A DNA stretch of 64,000 nt from Octadecabacter temperatus (GTDB lineage: Bacteria; Pseudomonadota; Alphaproteobacteria; Rhodobacterales; Rhodobacteraceae). The position numbers and the translations under genes were made by a program. Positions 53,601 to 61,992 of the stretch are shown piece after piece. The stretch is from NCBI RefSeq assembly GCF_001187845.1, contig NZ_CP012160.1:2232001-2296000 (forward strand), given 5' to 3'. The notes below the pieces were generated by a model. The model was given only the letters and a program-made list of their open reading frames with translations. It searched no databases and was not told where the DNA came from. Within the stretch, counting starts at the first letter, position 1. Each line of letters opens with the position of its first letter.

Positions 53601-54564
53601 CTTCTGGGATAAGAATTTCAACCTCACCCGTACAACACAGATCAAGCCCCGCGCCGTTGCCCGCGCCATCTTGAACGGCGCTTGTCGAGATCATAACGGT
53701 TTGTCCCGCACTTGCGCCCGTGATGATAAGTTCGAGCGGATTAAAGGGGTTTTGTACAACCATCACGCCCGGGGTCAGGCACTCAACCCCAAGATCATTG
53801 GGATCAAACGTACCTGTCAGCGCATTGTCCAAGGTCACCGTGATCTCGCCTGTCGTCGCATCACAAGACGCATCTTCTTGCGTGAAGGGCGTGCACTGCA
53901 ATGGAACCGGATCGGGGTCAGGAATAGGATCGGTCTCATCGTCAGGGTCGGACCAATCAGGCGAGCTGTGTTCCGTACACTCGGGGCCAAACGCGACGTA
54001 GGCGTTGTCCATATTGAGCTGGTTATCCATATCGATTTCGAACCGATAAGTCGTACCCGCTGTCAATGTCGCGGTAAAAGAGGCCAACTGCCAAGGGTCG
54101 TTCTCAGAGTTACCCCCTGGCACTGTTACGCTTGCTGGCCCGGCAATGACGTTACTGCCTGTGGCATCTTTTATCGAAACCTCGGCATAGCCTCCAGCAT
54201 TTCCACGAGTTGAGAAAAATGCCCCGTATCGTACTTCACCCGTACAAAGCGGTGTAAATTCTTGGTAAATTGTACCGGACGTGTCGGCTTGATCCAAATA
54301 ATGTTGGAAGTTACCTGTTCCCCCCGTCGCATCTGATGCAGGTCCATTGTTCCCGTACCAAGTTTGCCCGCCGGGGCCATCGACAGTAACAACATTGGCA
54401 GAACCTGACGTCAAAACCCAAGGCGCAATAGACCAAGAAATATTGTTACCGTAATTATTTGGCGGGTTTTGCTCAAAGCCACCATTCGTAAGAACGGGTT
54501 GTGCGGTGGCAGACGTTACGTTGATCAAAACGGCCAGCGCAGCCAATGCGATAAAACGGATCAT
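50689..54564 (-). CDS. Giant secreted DUF11-repeat protein with peptidoglycan-binding domain
   Basis: A 1291-residue exported protein. Order: signal peptide to about residue 21 (ATAQP); an N-terminal beta-sandwich (NGGFEQNPPNNYG); an acidic linker; a cysteine module around 220-320; about five DUF11-like repeats (e.g. LELVKTGPAICDIDAPCDF); a metal-binding motif near 945 (DNDCDGEVDE, as in MopE-type proteins); a peptidoglycan-binding domain near 1089-1145 (VDGAVGPNTLAGIAEFQRQE); and a Cys-rich EGF-like tail. Likely anchored to the cell wall or outer surface. Its ATG overlaps the stop of the upstream propeller gene, so the two are coupled. Adhesion or surface-layer function is possible but not shown. 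Confidence 0.8.
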   Translation of the reverse strand: MIRFIALAALAVLINVTSATAQPVLTNGGFEQNPPNNYGNNISWSIAPWVLTSGSANVVTVDGPGGQTWYGNNGPASDATGGTGNFQHYLDQADTSGTIYQEFTPLCTGEVRYGAFFSTRGNAGGYAEVSIKDATGSNVIAGPASVTVPGGNSENDPWQLASFTATLTAGTTYRFEIDMDNQLNMDNAYVAFGPECTEHSSPDWSDPDDETDPIPDPDPVPLQCTPFTQEDASCDATTGEITVTLDNALTGTFDPNDLGVECLTPGVMVVQNPFNPLELIITGASAGQTVMISTSAVQDGAGNGAGLDLCCTGEVEILIPEDMICDAPVDVSIDKVWNDVILHEDQSIPPHGFEITVDLELGSLSPGDVITVDDPASGQINVTAFGTPVAPAGWTCSISAGSWSCQYVVPSTGAVLPATIIYPSIIDSSAHVLNCASVSVATANGTNPDTDPSNNSGCWETNAPNPETPTLELVKTGPAICDIDAPCDFTVTFTNTGTEAYTGNVLLQDQTTVSGFDVTNVSPMPAGCGGNLPANPFACVIALNNFAAGASQMYTITMAPNFPGGQVVASSGENCADVVSVPDSITPGDYSWNYYQDGEAAMPSGYADLLEFGQPVAQSCVQYSTEDTSDELGELSVEKICERQPSLGSSVFFICGITVSSTGPITGTVDLNDYFSYDSFNGDSNSLVGQLTSSDPWTCATAPYSTSNTPQCSISGADLLAAGGTSTLTSVVVVQGQDLGETDIVNCAQIVNGAAEPEPSCVQISEDTSDDTGQTGDSNDDPETPEFNVFKDCDNNFTPVEGTDQLTVNCSVQVTPLTPFTGTLTIDDSATNTAGGGQASFVSVTGYDTNVWACITNANPVGFNCGVSGANYPVDGNGSPVTTTFNTVLNVDNTGADTGSRVGWNNCANGIYASNTGQFVSASGYCDQIVYDNPQCTPVPEIPDDMIDNDCDGEVDETTSSRQSVDTVPELTLTKSPLGDCIVNEQSQTYSCDFALTVENAGSEPFDGPLNLLDAFGSPSPRNVGGITGDGWQCLTASGVDEVSCLAPDTPLDAGASTTVEMSLTLPGARNGGAFENCVSFALPNNSVLQAKILQTLLNDMGIDVGTVDGAVGPNTLAGIAEFQRQEGLPETGEVSEELLQALGLNAPAGEQTCVSVNLPPMPEPPLTCDPSTTVLIDGACECRFSRMMQTSVSSCSCISGTEFDAGRGCIRPERQVSEPRRPSAPSSTPSTPRCPAGSTFNAARGECVAPVSRPSCGANQFELNGSCRCVRGYVPRSGTCRRESSENDNP

Positions 54565-56669
54565 TGGACAGGCCCCTCTTCACAATACTCGCCGGGAATT
54601 TGGAACGGCGGGATCTGGAAATTTACAGTGGTATTGCAGCACGAAAAGGGCTCTCCTTCGTCGCGTTCTGCGGCGTTAAAGGAACACAGGTTCAACTGTC
54701 CTGTCTGGCCCGGGAACATGCCTGTCAGATCAACTGTAAACGCGCCAGGCAGCGGGGTCGACATAGGCAGCGCACCAATGGCACCTGCTGGGTCTTCGAC
54801 CTTGGTCTGATCAAGGTTAGCGCCTGAAATATCCGTGACGCTTGCCGTCAATTCATAGACGCCGGTCACTATGTTGCAGGTGACTTCGGCTTCAACTGTG
54901 GCGCATTGCGCGATTTCCTCTGGCGGATCGCTTGGGAAACACGTGTTCGGGAACAGTGCACACAAGCAGATTGCCGCATTTGCGCCCCCAGACGTACACC
55001 AAAAATCGGGATCACCAGTTTCGGGTGGCAGTTCATACTGCGGTGGGACCTCTGCTGGGCTACCAAAACCGCCAGCTGTTTGTGAACCAGTCGTTCCATG
55101 ACACCCAAGGACTTCTACGTCACCCACATGCCCGCTCACGTCGTCGGTCACTTCAGTGCCATCATAGTCCACGAAATACGAAAACCACGGTGGCGTGTTA
55201 TCCTTTACAGGATAAAGACGCGGCGTGCCTTGCACACCATCGACCTGAAACATCCCACCCGCGCGCAACGCATCCACCAAATCCTCATTCACGCGCAAAT
55301 TCTGTCCCGTCGACCAAAGCGTACCGGAACAATTACGCCAATCGAAACGACCGCGTTCATCATAGCCCAGCCCAAGGTCAACACCGCCTAGACCTGCGCG
55401 ATTTCCGTCCTCAAACCCAACGGGCAAGACCGTCGGATCGATAAACCAAACCGATGGCGTCTCTGGGTCATCCTCAGGGGACTCGTAGACATAGCGAAGC
55501 ACTTCGGCCTCGGTGTCATCGACCATATGTGTATAGTCTTTCGTCGCATCCCACGCACCGCGTTGCGCCATAATCATCGCACCTTGCGGGGTGAACACGA
55601 TGTCAGACACGTCGAGATCAGGATGATCGTCAGAAACCGTTAGCTCCCAACGGGGATCATTCGCAAACTCACCCGTTTCACCATCAATCCCAACGGACCA
55701 AACCGCAGGCCCATCGGCCACGGCGTAATAAAGCCGCGCGCCATGGACAGCCAAACCCCAAACGCGTCGTTCAGGTGTCGCGAAGTTCCAAGTTGCTGGA
55801 TCAAGTGGTTCGAAGCTGTCGCTTGCGATATCAATGCCAGTCGCGGCATCAAACAATACGCCTTCAAGATCTTGCGTCGGACGTCCGTCAACTCCGTGAT
55901 CGAACTGCTCCAAATCGTTTCCGTCCAAATCAAAGCGATGCACCATGCCTGTTTCAAGGTCAGAAACGAAAAGCTGGTCATGAACTGCATCAAACGCAAT
56001 ATTGCCGAGCCCAGCACCCGTATTGTCCCGTTCATCCAATGCGACGTTCGCAAAGAATTCTACCTGCCCAGTTTCGCCAACAAGCTTATAGATGGACCCA
56101 GGACCGGACTGGTCAAAACCACCCCATTGGCCGTTCATCCATTCACTGTTCTCAGCACCAAGCCAAAGTCGATCTGGAACGCCATCAACCAACGCATCAA
56201 GCCCAACAATCTGCAATCCAAACACCGAGGTCGCAGTCATATAGAGGTTCGGTTTTTCTTCGTTATCAAAGGCGAGCCCGAAAACCTGCCCAACATCACG
56301 CGCCAATACAGCGTCATAGTAATCGCGGTCCAACTCAGCAGCATTATAGGTATGGCCGATACGGCCACCTGCGACCAAGGTCGTCGACGGCCCATCAAGG
56401 TCGATAAAGTCATACATCTCAGCATCAGCGAAAAGCTGGATCATTTCGCGCGTCAGGGTGTCAGTCGGCCTCGGCCGCACATCAACGGTTTCAGCGAAAC
56501 CCGTGGTCGCAATCGTTCCGGCTAAGAATGCCTCACGGGTCGCACGCACTTGGCGCTCGACGTCCTGCTGCAACAGACTTGGGTCGTCCGATTCTTGAGA
56601 AACCGCTGGGGAAAGGGAAAGAAAAGTGGCAGCAATCGTCGCTGCAAACGTACAAACATGGTGCTTCAT
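54561..56669 (-). CDS. Large secreted beta-propeller-like protein
   Basis: A 702-residue exported protein. After a signal peptide (ending AVSQ) comes a propeller-like region built of strands such as LGNIAFDAVHDQLFVSDLET, VWGLAVHGARLYYAVADGPA and DIVFTPQGAMIMAQRGAWDA. A cysteine-rich link (GANAAICLCALFPNTCFPSD) and a C-terminal module near 590-690 (CATVEAEVTCNIVTG, then FSCCNTTVNFQIPP) follow. That module resembles the one in the downstream 1291-residue protein. No catalytic motif is evident. Coupled by ATGA to the giant protein gene, so the two probably work together outside the cell. Confidence 0.75.
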   Translation of the reverse strand: MKHHVCTFAATIAATFLSLSPAVSQESDDPSLLQQDVERQVRATREAFLAGTIATTGFAETVDVRPRPTDTLTREMIQLFADAEMYDFIDLDGPSTTLVAGGRIGHTYNAAELDRDYYDAVLARDVGQVFGLAFDNEEKPNLYMTATSVFGLQIVGLDALVDGVPDRLWLGAENSEWMNGQWGGFDQSGPGSIYKLVGETGQVEFFANVALDERDNTGAGLGNIAFDAVHDQLFVSDLETGMVHRFDLDGNDLEQFDHGVDGRPTQDLEGVLFDAATGIDIASDSFEPLDPATWNFATPERRVWGLAVHGARLYYAVADGPAVWSVGIDGETGEFANDPRWELTVSDDHPDLDVSDIVFTPQGAMIMAQRGAWDATKDYTHMVDDTEAEVLRYVYESPEDDPETPSVWFIDPTVLPVGFEDGNRAGLGGVDLGLGYDERGRFDWRNCSGTLWSTGQNLRVNEDLVDALRAGGMFQVDGVQGTPRLYPVKDNTPPWFSYFVDYDGTEVTDDVSGHVGDVEVLGCHGTTGSQTAGGFGSPAEVPPQYELPPETGDPDFWCTSGGANAAICLCALFPNTCFPSDPPEEIAQCATVEAEVTCNIVTGVYELTASVTDISGANLDQTKVEDPAGAIGALPMSTPLPGAFTVDLTGMFPGQTGQLNLCSFNAAERDEGEPFSCCNTTVNFQIPPFQIPGEYCEEGPVQ

Positions 56670-56695
56670 AGTAAAAATGTGCCGCCCAAAAATAT

Positions 56696-56711
56696 TTGAC
56701 TAATTGGTCAA
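56696..56711 (-). promoter_or_regulatory. Inverted repeat upstream of the giant secreted-protein operon
   Basis: TTGACTAATTGGTCAA (arms TTGAC and GTCAA, six-base spacer) is centred 34 bp before the ATG of the propeller gene. The spacer is two bases longer than in FNR sites, so another regulator is more likely. It may overlap the promoter or act as an operator. Confidence 0.4.
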
Positions 56712-56846
56712 CCGTACACGTATCCGTGAACACATCAACCAATTCGCTCGGTTTTTAGGACAAAGTACGGAATTCCATACGAAACTGCGCCACGGTTGAA
56801 TTCCATCAAATCAAGCCGCCACATGTTTCTTCGTCAGTCGTTTGGT

Positions 56847-57758
56847 TCAATGGGCTGGTTTAATAAACGTCCCATTGCGCAGATCACGGATCGCTGTTTG
56901 CAACTCCTCTTTGGTGTTCATCACGATGGGGCCGTGCCATGCGACGGGTTCTTCAATCGGAGCGCCCGAAATCAGCAAGAACCGCACGCCCTGCTCGCCG
57001 GCTTGCACCGTCACTTCGTCGCCGGTGCCAAACCGGATCAACGTGCGATCACCTGACATATCGCGGATGTTCACCTCTTCGCCCATAACTTCTTTTTCCA
57101 ACAACACACCAGATGGCGGGCTTGCATCCGCAAACGCGGCGGTGCCTTCAAACACATAAGCAAAAGCGCGGCGGTACGTGTCTATTTTGAACGTCTTGCG
57201 CACGCCAGCAGGCATGCTCACATCCAGATACTGCGGGTCGGCCGCAATGCCGTCCACAGGCCCACGCTTGCCCCAAAATTCACCCGTGATAACGCGCACA
57301 ACGGTGCCGTCATCATCGGTAATTTCCGGAATCTCTTGGGCGTTCACGTCCTGATAGCGCGGGTCCGTCATCTTTTGCGCGCTCGGCAAATTGCCCCACA
57401 ACTGAAACCCATGCATTTGCCCTGCCGCGTTTCCGTGCGGCATTTCCTGATGCATGATCCCCGAACCAGCCGTCATCCACTGCACATCACCCGCCCCCAG
57501 CGTGCCGGTATTACCGAGGCTATCGCCGTGCTCAACCGTTCCATTCAAGACATAGGTGATCGTTTCAATGCCGCGGTGCGGATGCCACGGAAAACCGTTC
57601 TCGAAATGCGCTGGAATGTCGTTGCGAAAGTCATCGAACAGCAGGAACGGGTCCAGCTCTGTAGGGTCTTGAAATCCGAACGCGCGGTGCAACTGCACCC
57701 CCGCGCCTTCCATTGTCGGTGTTGCCTTGCGGGTCTCTAGAATTGGACGAATGGACAT
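56847..57758 (-). CDS. Pirin-family protein
   Basis: A 303-residue bicupin protein of the pirin family. The metal-site motif WHPHRGIETITYVLNGTVEH, then DVQWMTAGSGIMHQEM, is intact in the N-terminal cupin. The second cupin contains RAFAYVFEGTAAFADASP. Some pirins have quercetinase activity or bind transcription regulators; which applies here is unknown. No operon partner. Confidence 0.92.
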   Translation of the reverse strand: MSIRPILETRKATPTMEGAGVQLHRAFGFQDPTELDPFLLFDDFRNDIPAHFENGFPWHPHRGIETITYVLNGTVEHGDSLGNTGTLGAGDVQWMTAGSGIMHQEMPHGNAAGQMHGFQLWGNLPSAQKMTDPRYQDVNAQEIPEITDDDGTVVRVITGEFWGKRGPVDGIAADPQYLDVSMPAGVRKTFKIDTYRRAFAYVFEGTAAFADASPPSGVLLEKEVMGEEVNIRDMSGDRTLIRFGTGDEVTVQAGEQGVRFLLISGAPIEEPVAWHGPIVMNTKEELQTAIRDLRNGTFIKPAH

Positions 57759-57891
57759 AGGTGCCTCCAGCGGCTGTTACAAAAACATCTACCCCCGCGC
57801 GTACCTGCAATCAATTAGCGCCTAGCCACGAACGATGTGCATAATCGCACAGGACTTGCAGGGGGCACCGCACCGCCCTAAACGGACATTG

Positions 57892-58761
57892 ATGCGTACA
57901 TTTGAAACCGCCACACGGTCCGACTGGATCACAGACCGCGCCCTGCGCGCGATCATCGCGACAGCGATGGCCTTGCCATATAAGCAACGCGTTCGCTGGT
58001 TCGGGGCGATGGCGGAGCGACTTGTTGCCCCAACTGCGGGCTATCTTAAACGCTCGCGCACACAAATCAGCATGATCTGGCCCGACATGGAGGACGCCGA
58101 GGTTAACCGCCTCGCCCGCGCCTGTTGCAACAACTTCGGCCGCACCATGATCGAGGGCTATTCACGCGGGGATTACACAGCGCAACTGGCAGACACGATG
58201 CCGACAGGCGCTGGTATGGAACATCTCGCCAAGGCCAAGGAAGACGGGCGCCCCGTTCTGTTCGTCACCGGCCACTTCGGCAACCACGACGCACCTCGCC
58301 ATGTCTTGAACCGCTTGGGTTACACAATCGGCGGCATCTATAAGCCGATCTCGAATCCCTATTTCAACGAACACTACCTAGGCACAATCAAAGACGTGTC
58401 TGGCCCCGTTTTTCCAATCGATCGCGAAGGCATGGCAGGTTTCATGCGCCTCCTGAACGGCGGTGGCATGGGCACGATGCTGTTTGATGTGCGCGTTAAG
58501 AAATACCCAGCAATCCCGTTCCTCGGCCATCCGGCGCATACCTCGACAGGTCTTGGCGCGATTGCCCTGAAAACCGGTTCGCTGATCCTGCCTTACTTCG
58601 GCACCCGTCGCGAAGACGGCCTAAATTTCGACGTCACCATCGAAACCCCTGTTGAGCTAACCACGCCAGAACAAATCATGCGCGACGTCACCGACCGCCT
58701 CGAGGCCCGCATACGCGCCCACCCCGATCAATATTTCTGGGTTCACCGGCGCTGGGGGTGA
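57892..58761 (+). CDS. LpxL/HtrB-family lipid A acyltransferase-like protein
   Basis: A 289-residue acyltransferase of the lysophospholipid acyltransferase type. The H(x)4D motif appears as VTGHFGNHDAPR, and GTMLFDVRVKKYPAIPFLGH and GSLILPYFGTRRED are family blocks. It transfers an acyl chain to lipid A or a related lipid at the inner membrane. An upstream ATG at 57835 exists; I prefer 57892 because MRTFETATRSDWITDRALRA is the family-like start. Stand-alone gene. Confidence 0.85.
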   Translation: MRTFETATRSDWITDRALRAIIATAMALPYKQRVRWFGAMAERLVAPTAGYLKRSRTQISMIWPDMEDAEVNRLARACCNNFGRTMIEGYSRGDYTAQLADTMPTGAGMEHLAKAKEDGRPVLFVTGHFGNHDAPRHVLNRLGYTIGGIYKPISNPYFNEHYLGTIKDVSGPVFPIDREGMAGFMRLLNGGGMGTMLFDVRVKKYPAIPFLGHPAHTSTGLGAIALKTGSLILPYFGTRREDGLNFDVTIETPVELTTPEQIMRDVTDRLEARIRAHPDQYFWVHRRWG

Positions 58762-58939
58762 GACGGTACAGCGAACGGCGGCTTAGAGCCCAAAGTTACC
58801 GATGCTGCGGTATTGATAGGTTACGGTTATAGACTTACCGTTTTCGTTTAAGAAATTCACATAACATCGCCGCATCTGTGGTGAATCAAGTTAATTGCAA
58901 GATTGGTCACGTGTGGTTGTACGAAGGTTAGAGTTCCTC

Positions 58940-59437
58940 ATGAGAATAATGAATTCGCTCCTTTGGTCATCAATTCTGATGATCAGTATTCAAGTTGAAC
59001 GTGTATTTGCAGACACTCAAAATACCGAAGAAACCCAGTATTCAAATCTAATGCGCTTACATTTAGATGAATCTGAAATTGCAGCGCGATGGCAAGAACT
59101 TCCCCCGCACTTGGCCCATTTTATCGTTCAGTATCAAGGAAATCGGAGCTGCGACCCTGAAGAATCAGAAGCGATACGTTACCGTGAAGGGCGTATCGAA
59201 ATTAGGAATGAATACTTCTTCATAGGACGTCTTACCCATGTGCTCAACGACGGTTCGATCTGCCTTTCGGGTCTGCCCGTCCCGCTCGATGGTTCTTGGC
59301 AGAACGAGCTTAGAGAGCTAGATCAGTTCGAAAATGGTCTGTTTGTCTGTCGGCCAAACGGCCTGATATCGCATTCAGAGTCTATCTTTGCCCGATGCTA
59401 TTTTATAGGCCCTGAGGGGCGGCAAACTTTCCCCTGA
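58940..59437 (+). CDS. Secreted protein of unknown function
   Basis: A 165-residue exported protein with signal peptide MRIMNSLLWSSILMISIQVE ending near VFAD. The mature part is acidic and AT-rich in coding (RLHLDESEIAARWQELPPHL, then YQGNRSCDPEESEAIRYREG) with four cysteines. An in-frame TTG at 58895 is not used. No family recognised. It sits between lipid A-type and nonulosonic acid genes, but coupling is not evident. Confidence 0.55.
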   Translation: MRIMNSLLWSSILMISIQVERVFADTQNTEETQYSNLMRLHLDESEIAARWQELPPHLAHFIVQYQGNRSCDPEESEAIRYREGRIEIRNEYFFIGRLTHVLNDGSICLSGLPVPLDGSWQNELRELDQFENGLFVCRPNGLISHSESIFARCYFIGPEGRQTFP

Positions 59438-59570
59438 ATTGGCAAATTCGGCTATCTATCCTATGGCAGTTAAGTCCGCACAGCTGCCCTTCATCACAAC
59501 TGCGAACATCTCTATCTAGAGTTTCCCGCGTAATGCTGGCACAACCGATTTGAATACATCGGAGAGACCC

Positions 59571-60599
59571 ATGAAAATTGCCAACCGCAACATCGGACCA
59601 GACCATCCGCCCCTCGTCATTGCCGAGATTGGCATCAACCACGGTGGCAGCCTTGAGGTTGCGAAAGAAATGGCACGTTTGGCGGCGCTTTCCGGCTGTG
59701 AAATGGTCAAGCACCAGACCCATATCGTCGAAGACGAAATGACCGAGGAAGCCAAGCAGATCTTCCCGCCGAACGCCGATGTGTCGATTTGGGACGTGAT
59801 GGCAGAATGCGCGCTTAGCTGCGAAGACGAAGCCGCGCTGAAGACCTATATCGAAGAACTGGGGATGATCTTCATTTCCACCCCGTTCAGCCGCGCAGCC
59901 TGCGATTTCCTAGAAACTCTTGACGTGCCAGCCTACAAAATCGGCTCTGGTGAGGCGGACAACCTTCCCCTCATCCGCCACGTCGCGTCAAAGGGTAAAC
60001 CGGTCATCATGTCCACAGGCATGCAGACCATCGAAAGCATCCGAGCAAGCGTTCAAATCCTGGAAGACAGCGGCGTTGAATACGCGCTCCTAGAATGCAC
60101 CAATCTGTATCCATCGCCACCTGAAATCGTATCACTGCAAGGTGTTACAGACCTGCGCAACGCATTTCCAAACGCGATCGTCGGCTTTTCCGACCACTCA
60201 ATCGGACCGGAAATGGCGCTGGCATCTGTGGCTCTCGGCGCCAACATTCTGGAACGCCACTACACCGACACGCGCTACCGCAAAGGCCCCGACATCAGCT
60301 GCTCAATGGACCCATCCGAGCTGCGCCACCTGATTGATCGCTCTCGCGAAATCCACACGGCTTTGCACAACCCCAAAGAACGCACCGCCGCCGAAGAAGA
60401 CGTCTACCGCTTCGCACGCGCCTCCGTCGTCGCCGACGCGGACCTGCCCGCAGGCCACACCATCACCGAAGCCGACATCTGGGCCCGCCGCCCCGGATCA
60501 GGCGCCATTGCGGGCTATGATTTTGACAAGGTCGTGGGGAAGACGTTGAAGGTCGCAGTAACACGCAACAGGCAGCTTACCTGGGATGATTTTGAATGA
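59571..60599 (+). CDS. neuB: N-acetylneuraminate synthase-type enzyme (NeuB/LegI family)
   Basis: A 342-residue PEP-condensing synthase making a nonulosonic acid from a C6 amino sugar. VIAEIGINHGGSLEVAKEMA, STPFSRAACDFLE, KIGSGEADNLPLI and FSDHSIGPEMALASVALGAN are intact. The C-terminal SAF/antifreeze-like domain begins near FARASVVADADLPAGHTITE. Whether it makes sialic, legionaminic or pseudaminic acid cannot be told. GGAGAG precedes the ATG at 59571. Coupled by ATGA to the sulfotransferase gene. Confidence 0.92.
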   Translation: MKIANRNIGPDHPPLVIAEIGINHGGSLEVAKEMARLAALSGCEMVKHQTHIVEDEMTEEAKQIFPPNADVSIWDVMAECALSCEDEAALKTYIEELGMIFISTPFSRAACDFLETLDVPAYKIGSGEADNLPLIRHVASKGKPVIMSTGMQTIESIRASVQILEDSGVEYALLECTNLYPSPPEIVSLQGVTDLRNAFPNAIVGFSDHSIGPEMALASVALGANILERHYTDTRYRKGPDISCSMDPSELRHLIDRSREIHTALHNPKERTAAEEDVYRFARASVVADADLPAGHTITEADIWARRPGSGAIAGYDFDKVVGKTLKVAVTRNRQLTWDDFE

Positions 60600-61285
60600 T
60601 TCCGCGCCGCAAACTGCGCCCGTTGAAGCGCCTTCGGGTTGCCATAGCGGACAGACTCGCTCGTGCACATGGGCAGCCTTCAAGTGGGATGCAGACCGGT
60701 TTCACTGTGAATGGCATGCCTGTCATTTTCCTGCACAACCCAAAGACGGGTGGCAACTCCATCGGCAAACAACTGGGTGTGCGACGGTTGTCCCACAGTT
60801 ACGCGTCCGAGCGTTTGAAAACGTCCGCATGGCATAACACTATCTCGGTCGTTGCGGTGCGTGATCCGTTTGAAAGGTTTTTGTCCGGATATTACTCGCA
60901 CATTCTGCGACCCGATATGAACGGGCTCGTCAAAGAATATGGCGACGAAATCAAAAATATTTCGCCGTTTGAATACCTGCAATTGCTGGATGTGAACCAG
61001 AAATACGGCGGCCATCAGCGCAATTGGTCTGATTATCCGAGCACGCAGAAACCGCGCGCTAATATCATTTTAAAGTTAGAAACGGTTAACGACTGGCCAG
61101 CGCAATTGGCTGAACACGGGATTAACCTGCCAAGCGCCACGATCCCGCACGCCAACAAAAGCGAACGCGACAAGGCAGACCACCAGACAAGGCTAAACCT
61201 TTCGCCCGAAAAACTGGCAGAGCTTGAGCGCACCGTCCGGGCCTATTTCAAAGAAGACGCCAAAGCGTTTGGGTACTCTACCTAA
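60596..61285 (+). CDS. Sulfotransferase-family protein coupled to neuB
   Basis: A 229-residue sulfotransferase. The 5' loop FLHNPKTGGNSIGKQLG and the 3' loop VVAVRDPFERFLSGYYSHIL bind PAPS. The ATG overlaps the neuB stop (ATGA), so it belongs to the glycan cluster and probably sulfates a nonulosonic-acid-bearing glycan or neighbour sugar. A second, distant sulfotransferase is at 7323-7976. The acceptor is not known. Its end overlaps the convergent methyltransferase gene by four bases. Confidence 0.82.
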   Translation: MIPRRKLRPLKRLRVAIADRLARAHGQPSSGMQTGFTVNGMPVIFLHNPKTGGNSIGKQLGVRRLSHSYASERLKTSAWHNTISVVAVRDPFERFLSGYYSHILRPDMNGLVKEYGDEIKNISPFEYLQLLDVNQKYGGHQRNWSDYPSTQKPRANIILKLETVNDWPAQLAEHGINLPSATIPHANKSERDKADHQTRLNLSPEKLAELERTVRAYFKEDAKAFGYST

Positions 61286-61953
61286 GCGGCCAGATCGCTA
61301 AGCCTCCAGAGCCCTAACATCTTACCCGCACGTTGCCCGCGCACATTTGTGGCACCCTCATCAATAAACCGATCTGGTTCGGGCCAGTTGAACGGGGCTT
61401 TGCGCACATCAAGTTCACGCCATTGCCCTGTTGAGATGTCTTCGTTTTCCGGCACGTTCACGAATACCGTTGTCAAAAGATATTTGCCGCCGGACGCGCG
61501 GATATTGGACAGCGCGGCAGCTACATGTTCGTTTGACAAATGCACAAGGCAGTCGCGCACAAAGATGATGTCGGCGGAGGGCGCGGGACCTTCGATAAGG
61601 TCGATCACCTGAAACTGGACGCCCTCTTTGCCATACTCTGCCTGATTTTTTGCAATCATATCCGGCACGATGTCTCCGCCCAAGTAAGATGCGCCGGACA
61701 TATTTACATGCTGCATCCAGAAGTAATCGCCACAGGGCACATCCAAGAATGACGTGGCACCAAGCTCTTGGATCAATGCCTCCAACTGTGGGCGCAATTC
61801 GGCGGTGGAGGCGAGGTTGGACCCTTTGCCGGACCTGCTCTCGGGATCGCCCCATTTGTTTTTGGCGAAGTAAGCCGAAAAGACACTTTCAGGACTGCGG
61901 CGGGACAGCTTCCAAGCACGAAGCCTCGCTTGGAGTTTCTTGAGCAAGCTCAT
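61282..61953 (-). CDS. Class I SAM-dependent methyltransferase
   Basis: A 223-residue methyltransferase. The SAM-binding start is TSFLDVPCGDYFWMQHVNM, followed by YLGGDIVPDMIAKN and DIIFVRDCLVHLSNEHVAAA. The N-terminal basic helix (KKLQARLRAWKLSRRSPESV) may contact a substrate. In a surface-glycan cluster it may methylate a sugar. The gene follows the glycosyltransferase gene by 39 bp on the same strand. Confidence 0.82.
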   Translation of the reverse strand: MSLLKKLQARLRAWKLSRRSPESVFSAYFAKNKWGDPESRSGKGSNLASTAELRPQLEALIQELGATSFLDVPCGDYFWMQHVNMSGASYLGGDIVPDMIAKNQAEYGKEGVQFQVIDLIEGPAPSADIIFVRDCLVHLSNEHVAAALSNIRASGGKYLLTTVFVNVPENEDISTGQWRELDVRKAPFNWPEPDRFIDEGATNVRGQRAGKMLGLWRLSDLAA

Positions 61954-61992
61954 GCCGTTGTCCTTCCTTACGCGCGAATTCGCGCTTTGTCG

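Noticed and set aside
53512..54213. 233-codon plus-strand frame inside the giant secreted protein gene
   Set aside because: The opposite strand encodes a signal-peptide protein with DUF11 repeats; this frame has no domain.
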